Below the pieces are notes generated by a model that was given only the letters and a program-made list of their open reading frames with translations, did not search any database and was not told the origin of the DNA. Made by a program: the position numbers and the translations under genes. Shown here piece after piece: positions 32,571 through 41,501 of a stretch of DNA of 44,207 nt. The stretch spans positions 1 through 44,207 of the forward strand of contig CALUWB010000009.1 in the NCBI GenBank assembly GCA_944324375.1. The letters run 5' to 3'. Source of the DNA: Candidatus Gastranaerophilales bacterium. Its GTDB lineage: Bacteria > Cyanobacteriota > Vampirovibrionia > Gastranaerophilales > Gastranaerophilaceae. Positions within the stretch are counted from its first letter, which is position 1, and every line of letters starts with the position of its first letter.

Positions 32571-35542
32571 TGAAATGTCCAAAGTGTAATTCTGAATTAG
32601 AAGAAAATACAATAAGATGCCCAATATGTGGTACTCGTATAGGTAGACTTTGTCCTAGTTGTAACTCATATAACCTTGTTACAAGCAAAATTTGTTCAAA
32701 TTGTGGCGAACAGCTTTTGCAAATATGTCCAAATTGTAAGGCAATAAATTTACCATCATCAAAATTATGTAGAAAATGTGGATTTGAGTTGTCTAAAAAA
32801 GAAGTAATAGATGATGTTGAAAATAATGAAGAAAATCCAATTTCACAAGAAGAAACATTGCAATATAAAGCTAATTATCATACCTTATCATCAGCTCAAG
32901 AGGCTATTATGTCATCAATTCAAGCTGAAAATATTAAAATTATATCAATTAATGGTGATAATGAATTAGGTAAGGGGTATGTTTTTAAAAGTTTGATGAA
33001 ACAAACTGCAGATGCAGGTATTGCTTGGGTTTATGGAACTTGTACTCCTCATACTCAATTAACTCCGTTAGGTTTTTTCCAAAGTCTATTATTAAATTTA
33101 TTTAATGTAACAAATTTTTGTTCTAGTAAAAAACAATTAAAACGTGAATCAATAAAGTTTTTTAAGCAAGACTTTCAAAATTTAACAGTTAATGAAATAT
33201 ATGATTTATTAAATATTTTATATCCTGAAAATATAGATCAGTTTCAAAATATCTTTAATAATAAACAAAATACAATAAAAGTTATTGTAAAAATATTCGA
33301 GACAATATTGTCTAAAATGAATACTGTTTTAGTTGTTGAAAATATTGAATATATTGATAGTTTTTCATATGAACTATTAAATATATTAATTTCAAATGAA
33401 TTTATAAGAGAGAAGTTAACACTCTTATTGAGTTTTTCAAAAGAGCAATCTGGAATAAATTGTATTTCGTCTCCGTATTTAACTGATAATAATTATGTTG
33501 ATGTTACAATCTTGCCATTTTCAAATGAACAAATAGAGCCTATTTTCGAAAATTATAAGAATTTAAATTTATCAGATGATACGAAATCAAAAATTATGCA
33601 TTTTGGTGATGGTAATTCAATATTAGTAGAGCAGTTAATTAATTTAGTTTCTGATGCTACAAAAGCTAATGTAGAATTTAATCTATCCAGTGATATAAAA
33701 GCTGTGTTAAAGGCAAGGCTAGAAATACTTAAAAAAACTGATAGTTATACATATTTGATATTATGTGCATCTGCAATTATTGGATTTAAATTTAATCCTG
33801 CTTTATTTAATTCAATATTTAACATGAGTTATGAACAAATTGAAGCAAGAATAAATAAATTAGTAAAATTAAATTATGTAATTCCTTCAATTAATTTGGG
33901 TTATCAATTCAAGACATTGAATTATTGGAATGTGCTAATAGAATTATTAAAAGAAGATAAAGAAGTATTTAGTGATGTGAATAAGGCATTGTATCCATTA
34001 TTGTGTGTTTATACATTATCAACAACAGCGATATTAGGATTTATCTGCCAGAATATGGATTTATCAGATCAAACATTTGCGATATGGACAAAGTGTACGC
34101 AATATGCTGCTTATATAGGTGATACAGGTTTATATATAATATTACAAAAACAAATATTAAATATAATTGATAATGTCAATTTAGCTCAAAAAGACTTAGT
34201 GAAAAGAACCATTTATGCTGAGCTTGGGAAATTATTAGAACCTGATAACCCTAATTTAGCAATGGAATACTTGCCTAAGGCAATAATGATGTTGAATGAT
34301 TCTGACTTTATAGAAAAAATAGAATTGTTAGGATATTTAGCATCTTGTTCAATGAAGTTGCAAAATTATCACGGAGTATTGGAATGTATTAATAATGTAA
34401 TACCACTTATTCCAGATAATTTTCCTGTTGAAGTTGCAATGTTAAAATCTCGAGAAATAGTTCCTCTTGAAAAAATAGGCAATACTGGTGCAATAATTAA
34501 CATTGTAGATAATGATGTATTGCCAGTTTTAGAAAAAGTTTTAGATAATAAATTAGTTTGTAAAACGATTTCTTTAGATGATATCTTTGAGACTTGGTTG
34601 AAAACAAATTTGAACTTAGCTAAAAGTCTTGTATTACAAGGTGATAGTAGAGCATTTAAGGTTATTGATTTGATATTAAATGCTTACAAAGCTAATCAAA
34701 TAGAAAATGAAAGTTTTTTAGTGCGAGTAAATACAATATTAGCTTTTGCACATACAATGGTCGGTAATATACGCACTTCGATAACAATTCTTGATGAAAT
34801 ATTGTCTGGTGATAATAAAAATATTGAACCAGATGTTTTGTCAAATATTAATTTAATAGGAATATTAAATAGATTTTTTATGAATAAAGATGATTTATCT
34901 TATGAAGAATTATTCCAAGCAGCTCAGTATGCTGATAATATTGGAGATGATTTCATTAAGAATATTCTAAAATTAATATTAGGTCGTTTGATGCAAGATA
35001 GAACTTCAGCCAAAGAGGCTGCAGGAATATATGCTACACAAATTGAATATTTTGCAGATAAGCAAAATGCTATTGGTGTTTTATTAGGTTGGTATTTCAT
35101 ATCAAAAGCAAAATTAATTATAGATGGACCTGAAAGTGCATTAGATATTGCATTGAAGGCATTAGATATTGCTGATAGCGCCAATATATCAAATTATTAT
35201 TTCTCATTATTATTAGATAAGTTGATAAGTGAAATATATTTAGCTTTACAAGATTACGAATCCGTTAAAATCTATTTAGAAAAAGCAATGATAATAGCTA
35301 AGAATTTTAATATAAAATATCAATTAGTAGAGTTATACATATTCTATTCAAAATATTTGCAAGAATTGGCTTTAGCTTCTTCTGATAAAAAAGCTGAATA
35401 TGTTTTAACAGCTAAGCAAATGAATAACAAAGCTAGAGATATTTCTGATGAATTAAAATTAATATATTTAACATCGGCAGTAGAAAAAGCCGATACAATA
35501 TTAAATTCGTTCTGTCAAATGAACGGTATCGCATTAAAGTAA
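32567..35542 (+). CDS. Triple zinc-ribbon, degenerate STAND-like ATPase, helical-repeat protein
   Basis: 991 residues. Residues 4-71 hold three C-x2-C-x10-C-x2-C ribbons in exact 25-residue period (Cys4/7/18/21, 29/32/43/46, 54/57/68/71). A predicted AAA_16/STAND ATPase starts near 105. Its Walker A reads GDNELGKG at 130-137 (Lys kept, Ser/Thr replaced by Gly) and its Walker B VLVVENIEYID at 254-264, with Asn where an acidic residue is usual. TCTPHTQLTPLGFFQSLL matches the loop seen in cyclase-linked STAND ATPases. The second half (about 550-985) looks like a TPR/helical-repeat array. In many relatives a cyclase domain precedes the ATPase; none is present. The gene overlaps its upstream neighbour by 4 bp. 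Cytoplasmic. Confidence 0.75.
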   Translation: MMKCPKCNSELEENTIRCPICGTRIGRLCPSCNSYNLVTSKICSNCGEQLLQICPNCKAINLPSSKLCRKCGFELSKKEVIDDVENNEENPISQEETLQYKANYHTLSSAQEAIMSSIQAENIKIISINGDNELGKGYVFKSLMKQTADAGIAWVYGTCTPHTQLTPLGFFQSLLLNLFNVTNFCSSKKQLKRESIKFFKQDFQNLTVNEIYDLLNILYPENIDQFQNIFNNKQNTIKVIVKIFETILSKMNTVLVVENIEYIDSFSYELLNILISNEFIREKLTLLLSFSKEQSGINCISSPYLTDNNYVDVTILPFSNEQIEPIFENYKNLNLSDDTKSKIMHFGDGNSILVEQLINLVSDATKANVEFNLSSDIKAVLKARLEILKKTDSYTYLILCASAIIGFKFNPALFNSIFNMSYEQIEARINKLVKLNYVIPSINLGYQFKTLNYWNVLIELLKEDKEVFSDVNKALYPLLCVYTLSTTAILGFICQNMDLSDQTFAIWTKCTQYAAYIGDTGLYIILQKQILNIIDNVNLAQKDLVKRTIYAELGKLLEPDNPNLAMEYLPKAIMMLNDSDFIEKIELLGYLASCSMKLQNYHGVLECINNVIPLIPDNFPVEVAMLKSREIVPLEKIGNTGAIINIVDNDVLPVLEKVLDNKLVCKTISLDDIFETWLKTNLNLAKSLVLQGDSRAFKVIDLILNAYKANQIENESFLVRVNTILAFAHTMVGNIRTSITILDEILSGDNKNIEPDVLSNINLIGILNRFFMNKDDLSYEELFQAAQYADNIGDDFIKNILKLILGRLMQDRTSAKEAAGIYATQIEYFADKQNAIGVLLGWYFISKAKLIIDGPESALDIALKALDIADSANISNYYFSLLLDKLISEIYLALQDYESVKIYLEKAMIIAKNFNIKYQLVELYIFYSKYLQELALASSDKKAEYVLTAKQMNNKARDISDELKLIYLTSAVEKADTILNSFCQMNGIALK

Positions 35543-35558
35543 ATTAAAGGAATTTAAA

Positions 35559-37541
35559 ATGAATCATAATAAGATTATTTTATTACTAGCATTAATATTA
35601 TTGCTTCCAGCGACGGCCGATGCTAAAATGACAAAAGAAGCTCATAATTTATATAAGACAGCTTCAATGTATGAGAATAAACAAGATTATCAAAATGCTA
35701 TAAAATATTTAGAAAAAGCTGTCTTAGTAAATGGTGATGATTCAGTTTTATATACCAAGTTAGCAGGATTGTATTCTAATATAGGGGATAATTCAAAGGC
35801 TTTATCTTATTATAAAAAAGCATTGAAATTAAATCCAGCAGACGGTTTTTTATATGTTAGTATTGGTAATATTTTACAGTCATTGGGAGATTATGAAAAT
35901 GCTTACAATTCATATAAAGAAGCCCAAAAATTATGCCCTGAGTATAAATATAATTATTTAAATATTGCAAGTGTTGAAGCATATCAGAAGAAATATAATG
36001 AATCAATCAATGATTATCAAAAGTTTTTACAATCATATCCTGATAATCAATTAGCCAGAGAAAGTATTGCAAGGACTTATTTAGAATCCGGAGATATTGA
36101 CAATTCAATAAAAGAGTTTAAACAGGCATATGATAGTTCTCCTGAATCGTTTAAAGATTATCTAAATTATGGAACTGCGTTGTTTAAGTCTAATGATTAT
36201 GATAATGCGATAAAAATTTTAAATAAATCATTAGTGAGTTCACCTGATAGTGTAAAAGCATATTCACAACTAGCTTTATCATATCAAGCATTAGACAAAA
36301 ATCAGGATGCAGAAAAGGCTTTCAATAAAACATTTGAATTAGAACCAAATCTTTATGATTTAAGATTTGATTATGGAAATTTACTTGCTTCAATGGATAA
36401 AAATGAAGAAGCAATAGTTCAATATAAGAAATTTTTAGAAGCATATCCGGATAATGTTGATGCAAATAAAAATTTAGCATTGATGTATAAAAAGCAGAAT
36501 AATATAGATTTAGCAATATTAAATTATGAGAAGGCATATAGTAAAGCTCCAAATGATTCAGATATTCAAAAAGAATTGGCATTTTGTTATCATAAGAAAG
36601 AAGATTACAAAAAAGCTCTAAAATTTTATGATTTAGCTCTAAAAGATGCTCCAAATGATTATGATTTAAGGTATAATAAAGCACTCGCACTTCAAGCTGA
36701 TAAATCATATCTTTCTGCGATAGAAATATATAAAACATTATTATATGAGAAAGAAAATGATGAAGTTCAAAATCATTTAAATTCAGCATTGTTATCATTA
36801 GGTTATGATTTAATTGATAAAGGTCAGTATTTACAAGCTGGCTTAGCATTTGAGGAAGTTTTATCAAATGATGATAGGCTAGCATCTGCATATTTTGGTT
36901 TAGCATTATCAAATAGAAACTTAAATAATGATAAAAAAGCAAGTTATTATTTTGAAAAAGCAATAGAAATAGACAAAGATAATGCTGAGTATAAAAATGA
37001 ATTTGAATCATATAAAGCCTCTTTAGATAAACAATTAAAGGTTAATAATCAAGAAGAGAATTTGTCTGAGGTTGAAAAGTTAATTTTACAAGGAGATTCA
37101 GCATACAAGTCAAAAGATTATAAACAAGCTGCGTCTTGTTATTCAAAAGTTATGGTAATTACTCCAAATGACAAAGAGACTTTATTGAAATTAGGTAATA
37201 TAAATAGAATTACCAAAAATTTATCAAAAGCTACTTATTACTATAATGAAGCAATAAAAATAGATAATGATTTTGCTGATGCTTGGTTTAATTTAGGATT
37301 AACATATGCAAATCAGCGTAATTTTAATAGTTCTATAAATTGTTTTGAGAAGGTTATTTCTCTTGATTCTAATTATGCTTTAGCTTATTATGCATTGGGG
37401 CTTGCTTATGAGTTGAAAAATGATAATGAAAAGGCTATTGAAAATTATATAAAATATACAACATATGAAAAAGATAAAAAATTAGTAGAAACAGTTAATA
37501 ATAAAATACAGCAACTACAACAAGCTCAACAATTACCATGA
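35559..37541 (+). CDS. Secreted TPR-repeat protein
   Basis: 660 residues: signal peptide at 1-23 (NHNKIILLL... ending ATADA), then about 15-17 tetratricopeptide repeats filling the rest (A.xYxxxGDNSKAL.YYKKALKLNPADG and similar). A gap near residue 490-510 (NNQEENLSEVEK) separates two arrays. Repeats keep the W/L-G-Y-A-F-A-P pattern, so they should form a superhelical scaffold in the periplasm. The stop overlaps the lipoprotein gene by 4 bp (ATGA), and the start lies 16 bp after the ATPase gene behind AAAGGAA. The four genes from 32076 to 37945 form one unit. Confidence 0.85.
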   Translation: MNHNKIILLLALILLLPATADAKMTKEAHNLYKTASMYENKQDYQNAIKYLEKAVLVNGDDSVLYTKLAGLYSNIGDNSKALSYYKKALKLNPADGFLYVSIGNILQSLGDYENAYNSYKEAQKLCPEYKYNYLNIASVEAYQKKYNESINDYQKFLQSYPDNQLARESIARTYLESGDIDNSIKEFKQAYDSSPESFKDYLNYGTALFKSNDYDNAIKILNKSLVSSPDSVKAYSQLALSYQALDKNQDAEKAFNKTFELEPNLYDLRFDYGNLLASMDKNEEAIVQYKKFLEAYPDNVDANKNLALMYKKQNNIDLAILNYEKAYSKAPNDSDIQKELAFCYHKKEDYKKALKFYDLALKDAPNDYDLRYNKALALQADKSYLSAIEIYKTLLYEKENDEVQNHLNSALLSLGYDLIDKGQYLQAGLAFEEVLSNDDRLASAYFGLALSNRNLNNDKKASYYFEKAIEIDKDNAEYKNEFESYKASLDKQLKVNNQEENLSEVEKLILQGDSAYKSKDYKQAASCYSKVMVITPNDKETLLKLGNINRITKNLSKATYYYNEAIKIDNDFADAWFNLGLTYANQRNFNSSINCFEKVISLDSNYALAYYALGLAYELKNDNEKAIENYIKYTTYEKDKKLVETVNNKIQQLQQAQQLP

Positions 37542-37945
37542 AAAAAAGTTTTTTAATTATATTTGTTTTATTAATATTTTTATTGTCCGGATGTTCTGAA
37601 AAAGAGCATGCAAATATTTTATTCAATTCTGAGCCAATAACTTATGAAACTATAATGTATCCGAAAAAAGATTTTGCAGAAGGGCAGCGTATTTATTATC
37701 TATTTTTTACTCCTAAAAAATTGAATAGTGAATTTATACGTGTTCAAGTTTTTAAAGTATCTGATACTATTAATAGAGGAGGATATACTATATATTGGAC
37801 TAATGATTATAGGGTAATGAAACAAAATATTTATTATTACTATAATAATTTCACTATTCACCAAAAAGGACGATATGTTATGCAGATATTTTCTATTGAT
37901 AATTTAGGAAAACCTCTTGCTTATAATGAGTTTTTTATAAGATAA
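37538..37945 (+). CDS. Small lipoprotein
   Basis: 135 residues with a lipobox: hydrophobic signal, then LLSGC with Cys19 as lipid-anchored residue, so it is probably membrane-anchored in the envelope. The mature part is beta-rich and aromatic (IYYLFF.P...., YYYYNNF, MQIFSIDNLGKPLAYNEFFI), with no family I know. It overlaps the TPR gene by 4 bp, so the two are likely partners. The 3' end overlaps the convergent orphan by 25 bp. A role in tethering the TPR protein is inferred. Confidence 0.7.
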   Translation: MKKSFLIIFVLLIFLLSGCSEKEHANILFNSEPITYETIMYPKKDFAEGQRIYYLFFTPKKLNSEFIRVQVFKVSDTINRGGYTIYWTNDYRVMKQNIYYYYNNFTIHQKGRYVMQIFSIDNLGKPLAYNEFFIR

Positions 37946-38682
37946 TTACCATAGTCAAAATCTTGTGTTAGATTAGATTTTGTAAGATTTTCTATATTAT
38001 ATATAATGTTTTCAGTTGATGTTTTACTGTAAATTATTTTAATTACATCTATTGGATAATCTTTTGATGTAAGAGTTTCAATTTTGTATTTTATTTTAGG
38101 TAATAATTTAATTTTATCTGCATTTGCATTTTCATTAACTAAAATTTTTACAGCATTAATAAAATTTTTTGATTTTGTTAAATCATTCGAATTGTTTAAT
38201 GTAGATAACACATATTTAATTAATGGTATTGTTGCTTTAAATTGTTTTTTTAAGTTTGTATTAGAGATTGGGCCAGCAGCAAATGTTGAAAGATAATATT
38301 TAGATGTTAAAGTATCTGCTTGATTTAGTACTTCCCAAGTAAAATCTAATGCTTCTTGGTTATAGAAAGATGCATCTTTGAATTGGCTAAGCAATATATT
38401 TAAAGGGACTTCTAAATCAACCCCACTTAATTGTGTTAGTGAGACTTTAATTATTTTAATTAAGAGTTCTAGATATTTAGGATTAGTTTTTTTTAGTTCA
38501 GTTATATTTAATTTAACTGCAGGTAATAAAATTGCAAATCGGAGTAATTCACCCCTTAAGATAGAATTTCTAATTTCTGAATTAAGCTTAGTGTTATTAT
38601 TTTTAATAGGAGAAGTAACGTTTGATTTACTTCCCTTTATTGGATTTTGAATAGAATTCAATTGTTTTTTTAATTCTTCCAT
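37921..38682 (-). CDS. Orphan helical protein
   Basis: 253 residues without signal peptide or membrane segment. The N-terminal ~35 residues are polar and disordered-looking. From residue 38 on there are amphipathic helices rich in Leu, Ile and Lys that look like a HEAT/TPR-type solenoid by eye (e.g. YLELLIKIIKVSLTQLSG; LTKSKNFINAVKILVNE). I recognise no domain. ATG at 38682 has AGGA upstream. Two palindromes lie upstream (38701-38720 and 38733-38752) and may be its operators. It follows the glutamate synthase unit on the same strand but with a 122-bp gap. Confidence 0.65.
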   Translation of the reverse strand: MEELKKQLNSIQNPIKGSKSNVTSPIKNNNTKLNSEIRNSILRGELLRFAILLPAVKLNITELKKTNPKYLELLIKIIKVSLTQLSGVDLEVPLNILLSQFKDASFYNQEALDFTWEVLNQADTLTSKYYLSTFAAGPISNTNLKKQFKATIPLIKYVLSTLNNSNDLTKSKNFINAVKILVNENANADKIKLLPKIKYKIETLTSKDYPIDVIKIIYSKTSTENIIYNIENLTKSNLTQDFDYGNYLIKNSL

Positions 38683-38700
38683 AACTTAATTCCTATTTTA

Positions 38701-38720
38701 TTAAACAAATAATTGTTTAA
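38701..38720. promoter_or_regulatory. Palindrome upstream of the 38682 gene
   Basis: TTAAACAA, four bases (ATAA), TTGTTTAA: perfect 8-bp arms. It lies 18 bp beyond the ATG, near where an operator would be. No protein assigned. Confidence 0.35.
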
Positions 38721-38732
38721 ATTATTGCTAAG

Positions 38733-38752
38733 TTGTAAAAAAGTTTTTACAA
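38733..38752. promoter_or_regulatory. Second palindrome upstream of the 38682 gene
   Basis: TTGTAAAAA-AG-TTTTTACAA: perfect 9-bp arms, loop 2 (or arms of 8 and loop 4). It contains GTA-N10-TAC, which resembles but does not match the NtcA consensus spacing of eight. It could also weakly terminate the glutamate synthase unit. Confidence 0.35.
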
Positions 38753-38804
38753 TACAATAATACAATATTTATAAAGTTATGAATTCATTAGTATAAATGA
38801 TATT

Positions 38805-39866
38805 TTAATTAATTTCTTTTTTATTATCTTTCATTTCCCAAGCTAATTTAGGACAAACAGTTGCACAGAAAGAACATCCTATACATTTATCTTTATTAAT
38901 TGAGAAATCTTCATTTATAGCATTTTGTGGGCAGTTAGTTATACAAATTTTACAATTAATACATTTTTCTTTGTTCCATATAGGTTGTTGTAGCCTTCCA
39001 TCTCCAGTTGCAGCAAGAGGATAAACTTTATAGTCATCTTCAATAAAATCACCAAAAATTCCACCCTTAATCCAATTTTTTTCGCGAAATTCTTTTACTG
39101 ATGTTTTTGAAATTCTTTTATCTATAGGTAATGGGACAATTTTTTTCCATTCATTAAAGTTTAATAAGGTATCTTTCAGTCCTCTTTTATCTATTGCTGT
39201 AAGGAATCTGTCCATTCCACTATTAAGAAAATCAATATCATCTTTTTCTAAGTTTTTAATTTCAACGCAAGATGCTACTCCCTTAATTGGACCTCTAACA
39301 TAAATAATTCCTCCAACCATTCCAACACAAGAACGATTACCTAAAACAGATTCAATGTCATTACAGTCGAAACCACATATAACAGCAATTCCCCCACTCA
39401 TAAATTCAAAACTAAAAGAACCTGTATTTTTTAAAACCCAAAGTTCAGGTTTAGAATATTTAGGGTCGAATTTCATTAATGCTCCAGATCGAGTTCCAAC
39501 TCTCCCAGAGACATAAATATTGCCACTGGCAGCACAATGCCCAGCAGTATCACCACAATCTCCTTTTACAATAATATCGGCTCCAGAATTAAGCCAACCA
39601 ACATCAGCAGGGGTTGAACCTTGAACATATATTGTTGTTCCTTTTCTCGCCATAGCCCCAACTCTTTGACCTGGGTTAGTGATAGTAAAAGTAAGATTTT
39701 TATCTCTATCTTTAGCCCATGATGAACCTCCAATATCGTGCTGTCCACAAGCATTTATTTCAAAATCAGTATAACCTTCTTTAATTTTTTCTTGGATTTC
39801 AAGTAGTAAATCTTGTGTTGAAATTCTATTATTTTTTATTAATCCATCAATTTTAATCGTTTTCAT
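38805..39866 (-). CDS. Glutamate synthase GXGXG-domain protein with ferredoxin tail
   Basis: 353 residues. Residues ~35-210 are the GXGXG beta-helix found as domain 3 of GltB and in FwdC (GQRVGAMARKG, INSGADIIVKGDCGD..G...SGNIYVSGRVG, FMSGGIAVICG, GGIIYVRG). The C-terminal ~60 residues add two [4Fe-4S] motifs, CINCKICITNCP and CIGCSFCATVCP. Together with the two genes upstream it makes up a complete glutamate synthase large subunit cut into three proteins, like archaeal-type enzymes. The gene is 6 bp from the FMN-domain gene, behind TAGGATAAT. Confidence 0.88.
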   Translation of the reverse strand: MKTIKIDGLIKNNRISTQDLLLEIQEKIKEGYTDFEINACGQHDIGGSSWAKDRDKNLTFTITNPGQRVGAMARKGTTIYVQGSTPADVGWLNSGADIIVKGDCGDTAGHCAASGNIYVSGRVGTRSGALMKFDPKYSKPELWVLKNTGSFSFEFMSGGIAVICGFDCNDIESVLGNRSCVGMVGGIIYVRGPIKGVASCVEIKNLEKDDIDFLNSGMDRFLTAIDKRGLKDTLLNFNEWKKIVPLPIDKRISKTSVKEFREKNWIKGGIFGDFIEDDYKVYPLAATGDGRLQQPIWNKEKCINCKICITNCPQNAINEDFSINKDKCIGCSFCATVCPKLAWEMKDNKKEIN

Positions 39867-39872
39867 ATTATC

Positions 39873-41501
39873 CTAACAAACATATTGAATATTTAATCTA
39901 TCTGCAACATTTTTATCTACAGTAATTAATGTATCAGAACGTCCTATAGGTAGTGAAGAACAACCTGTAGCAGCCATTAATTTTCTAAGTTCTAAATCTG
40001 TTGCAACAAAGTAATTAACCAAGTTTTGAGCAACTTTATCTATATCAAGCCTTTTGGTTAAACAAACATCTTGAGATGCAATACCTGCAGGACATAAACC
40101 TGTATTACAAGCATTACATTTTTCTTTATCATTTCCAACACAGCCTGCAATTTCTAATAAAAGACGTCCTGAAAATACACCATTAGCTCCTAAACATATC
40201 AATTTGAAAGCATCAGCAGCAAAACTTCCAGTTTGCCCAAGTCCACCTCCTGCAAAAATTGGAATTTCACCTTGTCTACCTTGGTGAACAGCTGCAAGGT
40301 AGCAGTCTCTTAGTTTTGATGTAATAGGGTGCCCTGTGTGGTTCAGCGAAATTTCATGTGCTGCACCTGTTCCTGCTGCTAGACCATCTAAGAAGAATCC
40401 TCCTACAATATTATATGGATCTCTTAAAAGATTATTATACACAGAAACACTTGTTGATGATGCCGCTACTTTTATTGCAACAGGAACTTTGAAATTGAAC
40501 GCAGCATTCATTGATAAAAACATTTTTTGAACACTTTCTTCAATAGAATATAGCCCTTGATGGTTAGGAGGACTTAGTAAATCAGCTTTAGGAACACCTC
40601 TAATTTCTTGGATATATTTAGCAACTTTATTTGCCATTAACATACCCCCGTCACCAGGTTTTGCTCCTTGTCCTATTTTTATAAGAATTCCTGCAGGATC
40701 CTCTACCATATCAGGCATTGCATCAATTATTCTGTTCCAACCAAAATGCCCTGAGGCAATTTGAAGAATCATGTATTTTACGTATTTAGATTTTAATAAT
40801 TTTGATGGAACGCCACCTTCTCCAGTACACATTCTAATAGGAATACCCATTACTTCATTAAGGTAAGCTGTTGCAATTGCCATTGCTTCCCACATTCTCC
40901 AAGATACGGCTCCAATTGACATATCGCCCATAATTAATGGGTATATCCATCGGTTTGGAGGTAGTGATTTTGTTTCTTTAATTTCACCATTTTCGATTTT
41001 AAAATCTAATTTATCAGCAGAAAGAACTCTGCCAAATGGTGTTTTTATTTCAAAAGTATGTCTAACTGCATCTAGTGATGGATCAGTCATTTGAGAGATT
41101 CGACCAACTTTTATTTTATCTAATGTTCTACCTTCGGTATTAAGATTAGAACGTCCACCTTTTTTTATAGTGTCTCCTTTTTCTGCTCTATATCTTATAG
41201 AAAATTTATCTTCTAAATTCCTTTTAATTTTAATTGCTCCATTAGGGCAGACTTTTGTACAAATCCCACAACCTTTGCAGTATTCGTTAAATGATATATT
41301 TTGTTTGATTACAATAACTTTTTCAAATTTATTTTTTTCTGTGATTGAACCTGATTTTTTTCTTTTTTCAATTATTGGTTTAATAGCTTTAAAAGAGCAA
41401 GATGCAACACACTTTCCACATTGTATACATTTATTCTCATCAATTTCTACAATCCATGGTAAATCATTTATATCTAGTTCATTAATTTCTACTGTTGCCA
41501 T
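39873..41501 (-). CDS. Glutamate synthase FMN/Fe-S catalytic domain protein
   Basis: 542 residues. The N-terminus carries two ferredoxin motifs, CIQCGKCVASCS (Cys-Ser variant at the end) and CKGCGICTKVCP. The rest is the FMN-binding glutamate-synthase barrel: PPNRWIYPLIMGDMSIGAVSW, GQGAKPGDGGMLM, SPPNHQGLYSIEE, IKVAASS, FFLDGLAAGTGAAHE, IPIFAGGGLGQTG, and a Cys cluster CNACNTGLCPAG. It makes glutamate from 2-oxoglutarate and ammonia carried from the amidotransferase. No NAD(P)H-binding domain or separate GltD is seen here. It overlaps the amidotransferase gene by 13 bp. Confidence 0.92.
   Translation of the reverse strand: MATVEINELDINDLPWIVEIDENKCIQCGKCVASCSFKAIKPIIEKRKKSGSITEKNKFEKVIVIKQNISFNEYCKGCGICTKVCPNGAIKIKRNLEDKFSIRYRAEKGDTIKKGGRSNLNTEGRTLDKIKVGRISQMTDPSLDAVRHTFEIKTPFGRVLSADKLDFKIENGEIKETKSLPPNRWIYPLIMGDMSIGAVSWRMWEAMAIATAYLNEVMGIPIRMCTGEGGVPSKLLKSKYVKYMILQIASGHFGWNRIIDAMPDMVEDPAGILIKIGQGAKPGDGGMLMANKVAKYIQEIRGVPKADLLSPPNHQGLYSIEESVQKMFLSMNAAFNFKVPVAIKVAASSTSVSVYNNLLRDPYNIVGGFFLDGLAAGTGAAHEISLNHTGHPITSKLRDCYLAAVHQGRQGEIPIFAGGGLGQTGSFAADAFKLICLGANGVFSGRLLLEIAGCVGNDKEKCNACNTGLCPAGIASQDVCLTKRLDIDKVAQNLVNYFVATDLELRKLMAATGCSSLPIGRSDTLITVDKNVADRLNIQYVC

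Noticed and set aside
36322-37011. 229-codon open frame antisense to the TPR gene
   Set aside because: A frame shadow of repetitive A/T-rich TPR codons; it has no ribosome-binding site and a low-complexity Leu/Tyr/His-rich translation.
38735-38750. NtcA-type nitrogen box near the glutamate synthase unit
   Set aside because: The sequence is GTA-N10-TAC, but NtcA sites are GTA-N8-TAC, and it lies downstream of the unit, not before it.
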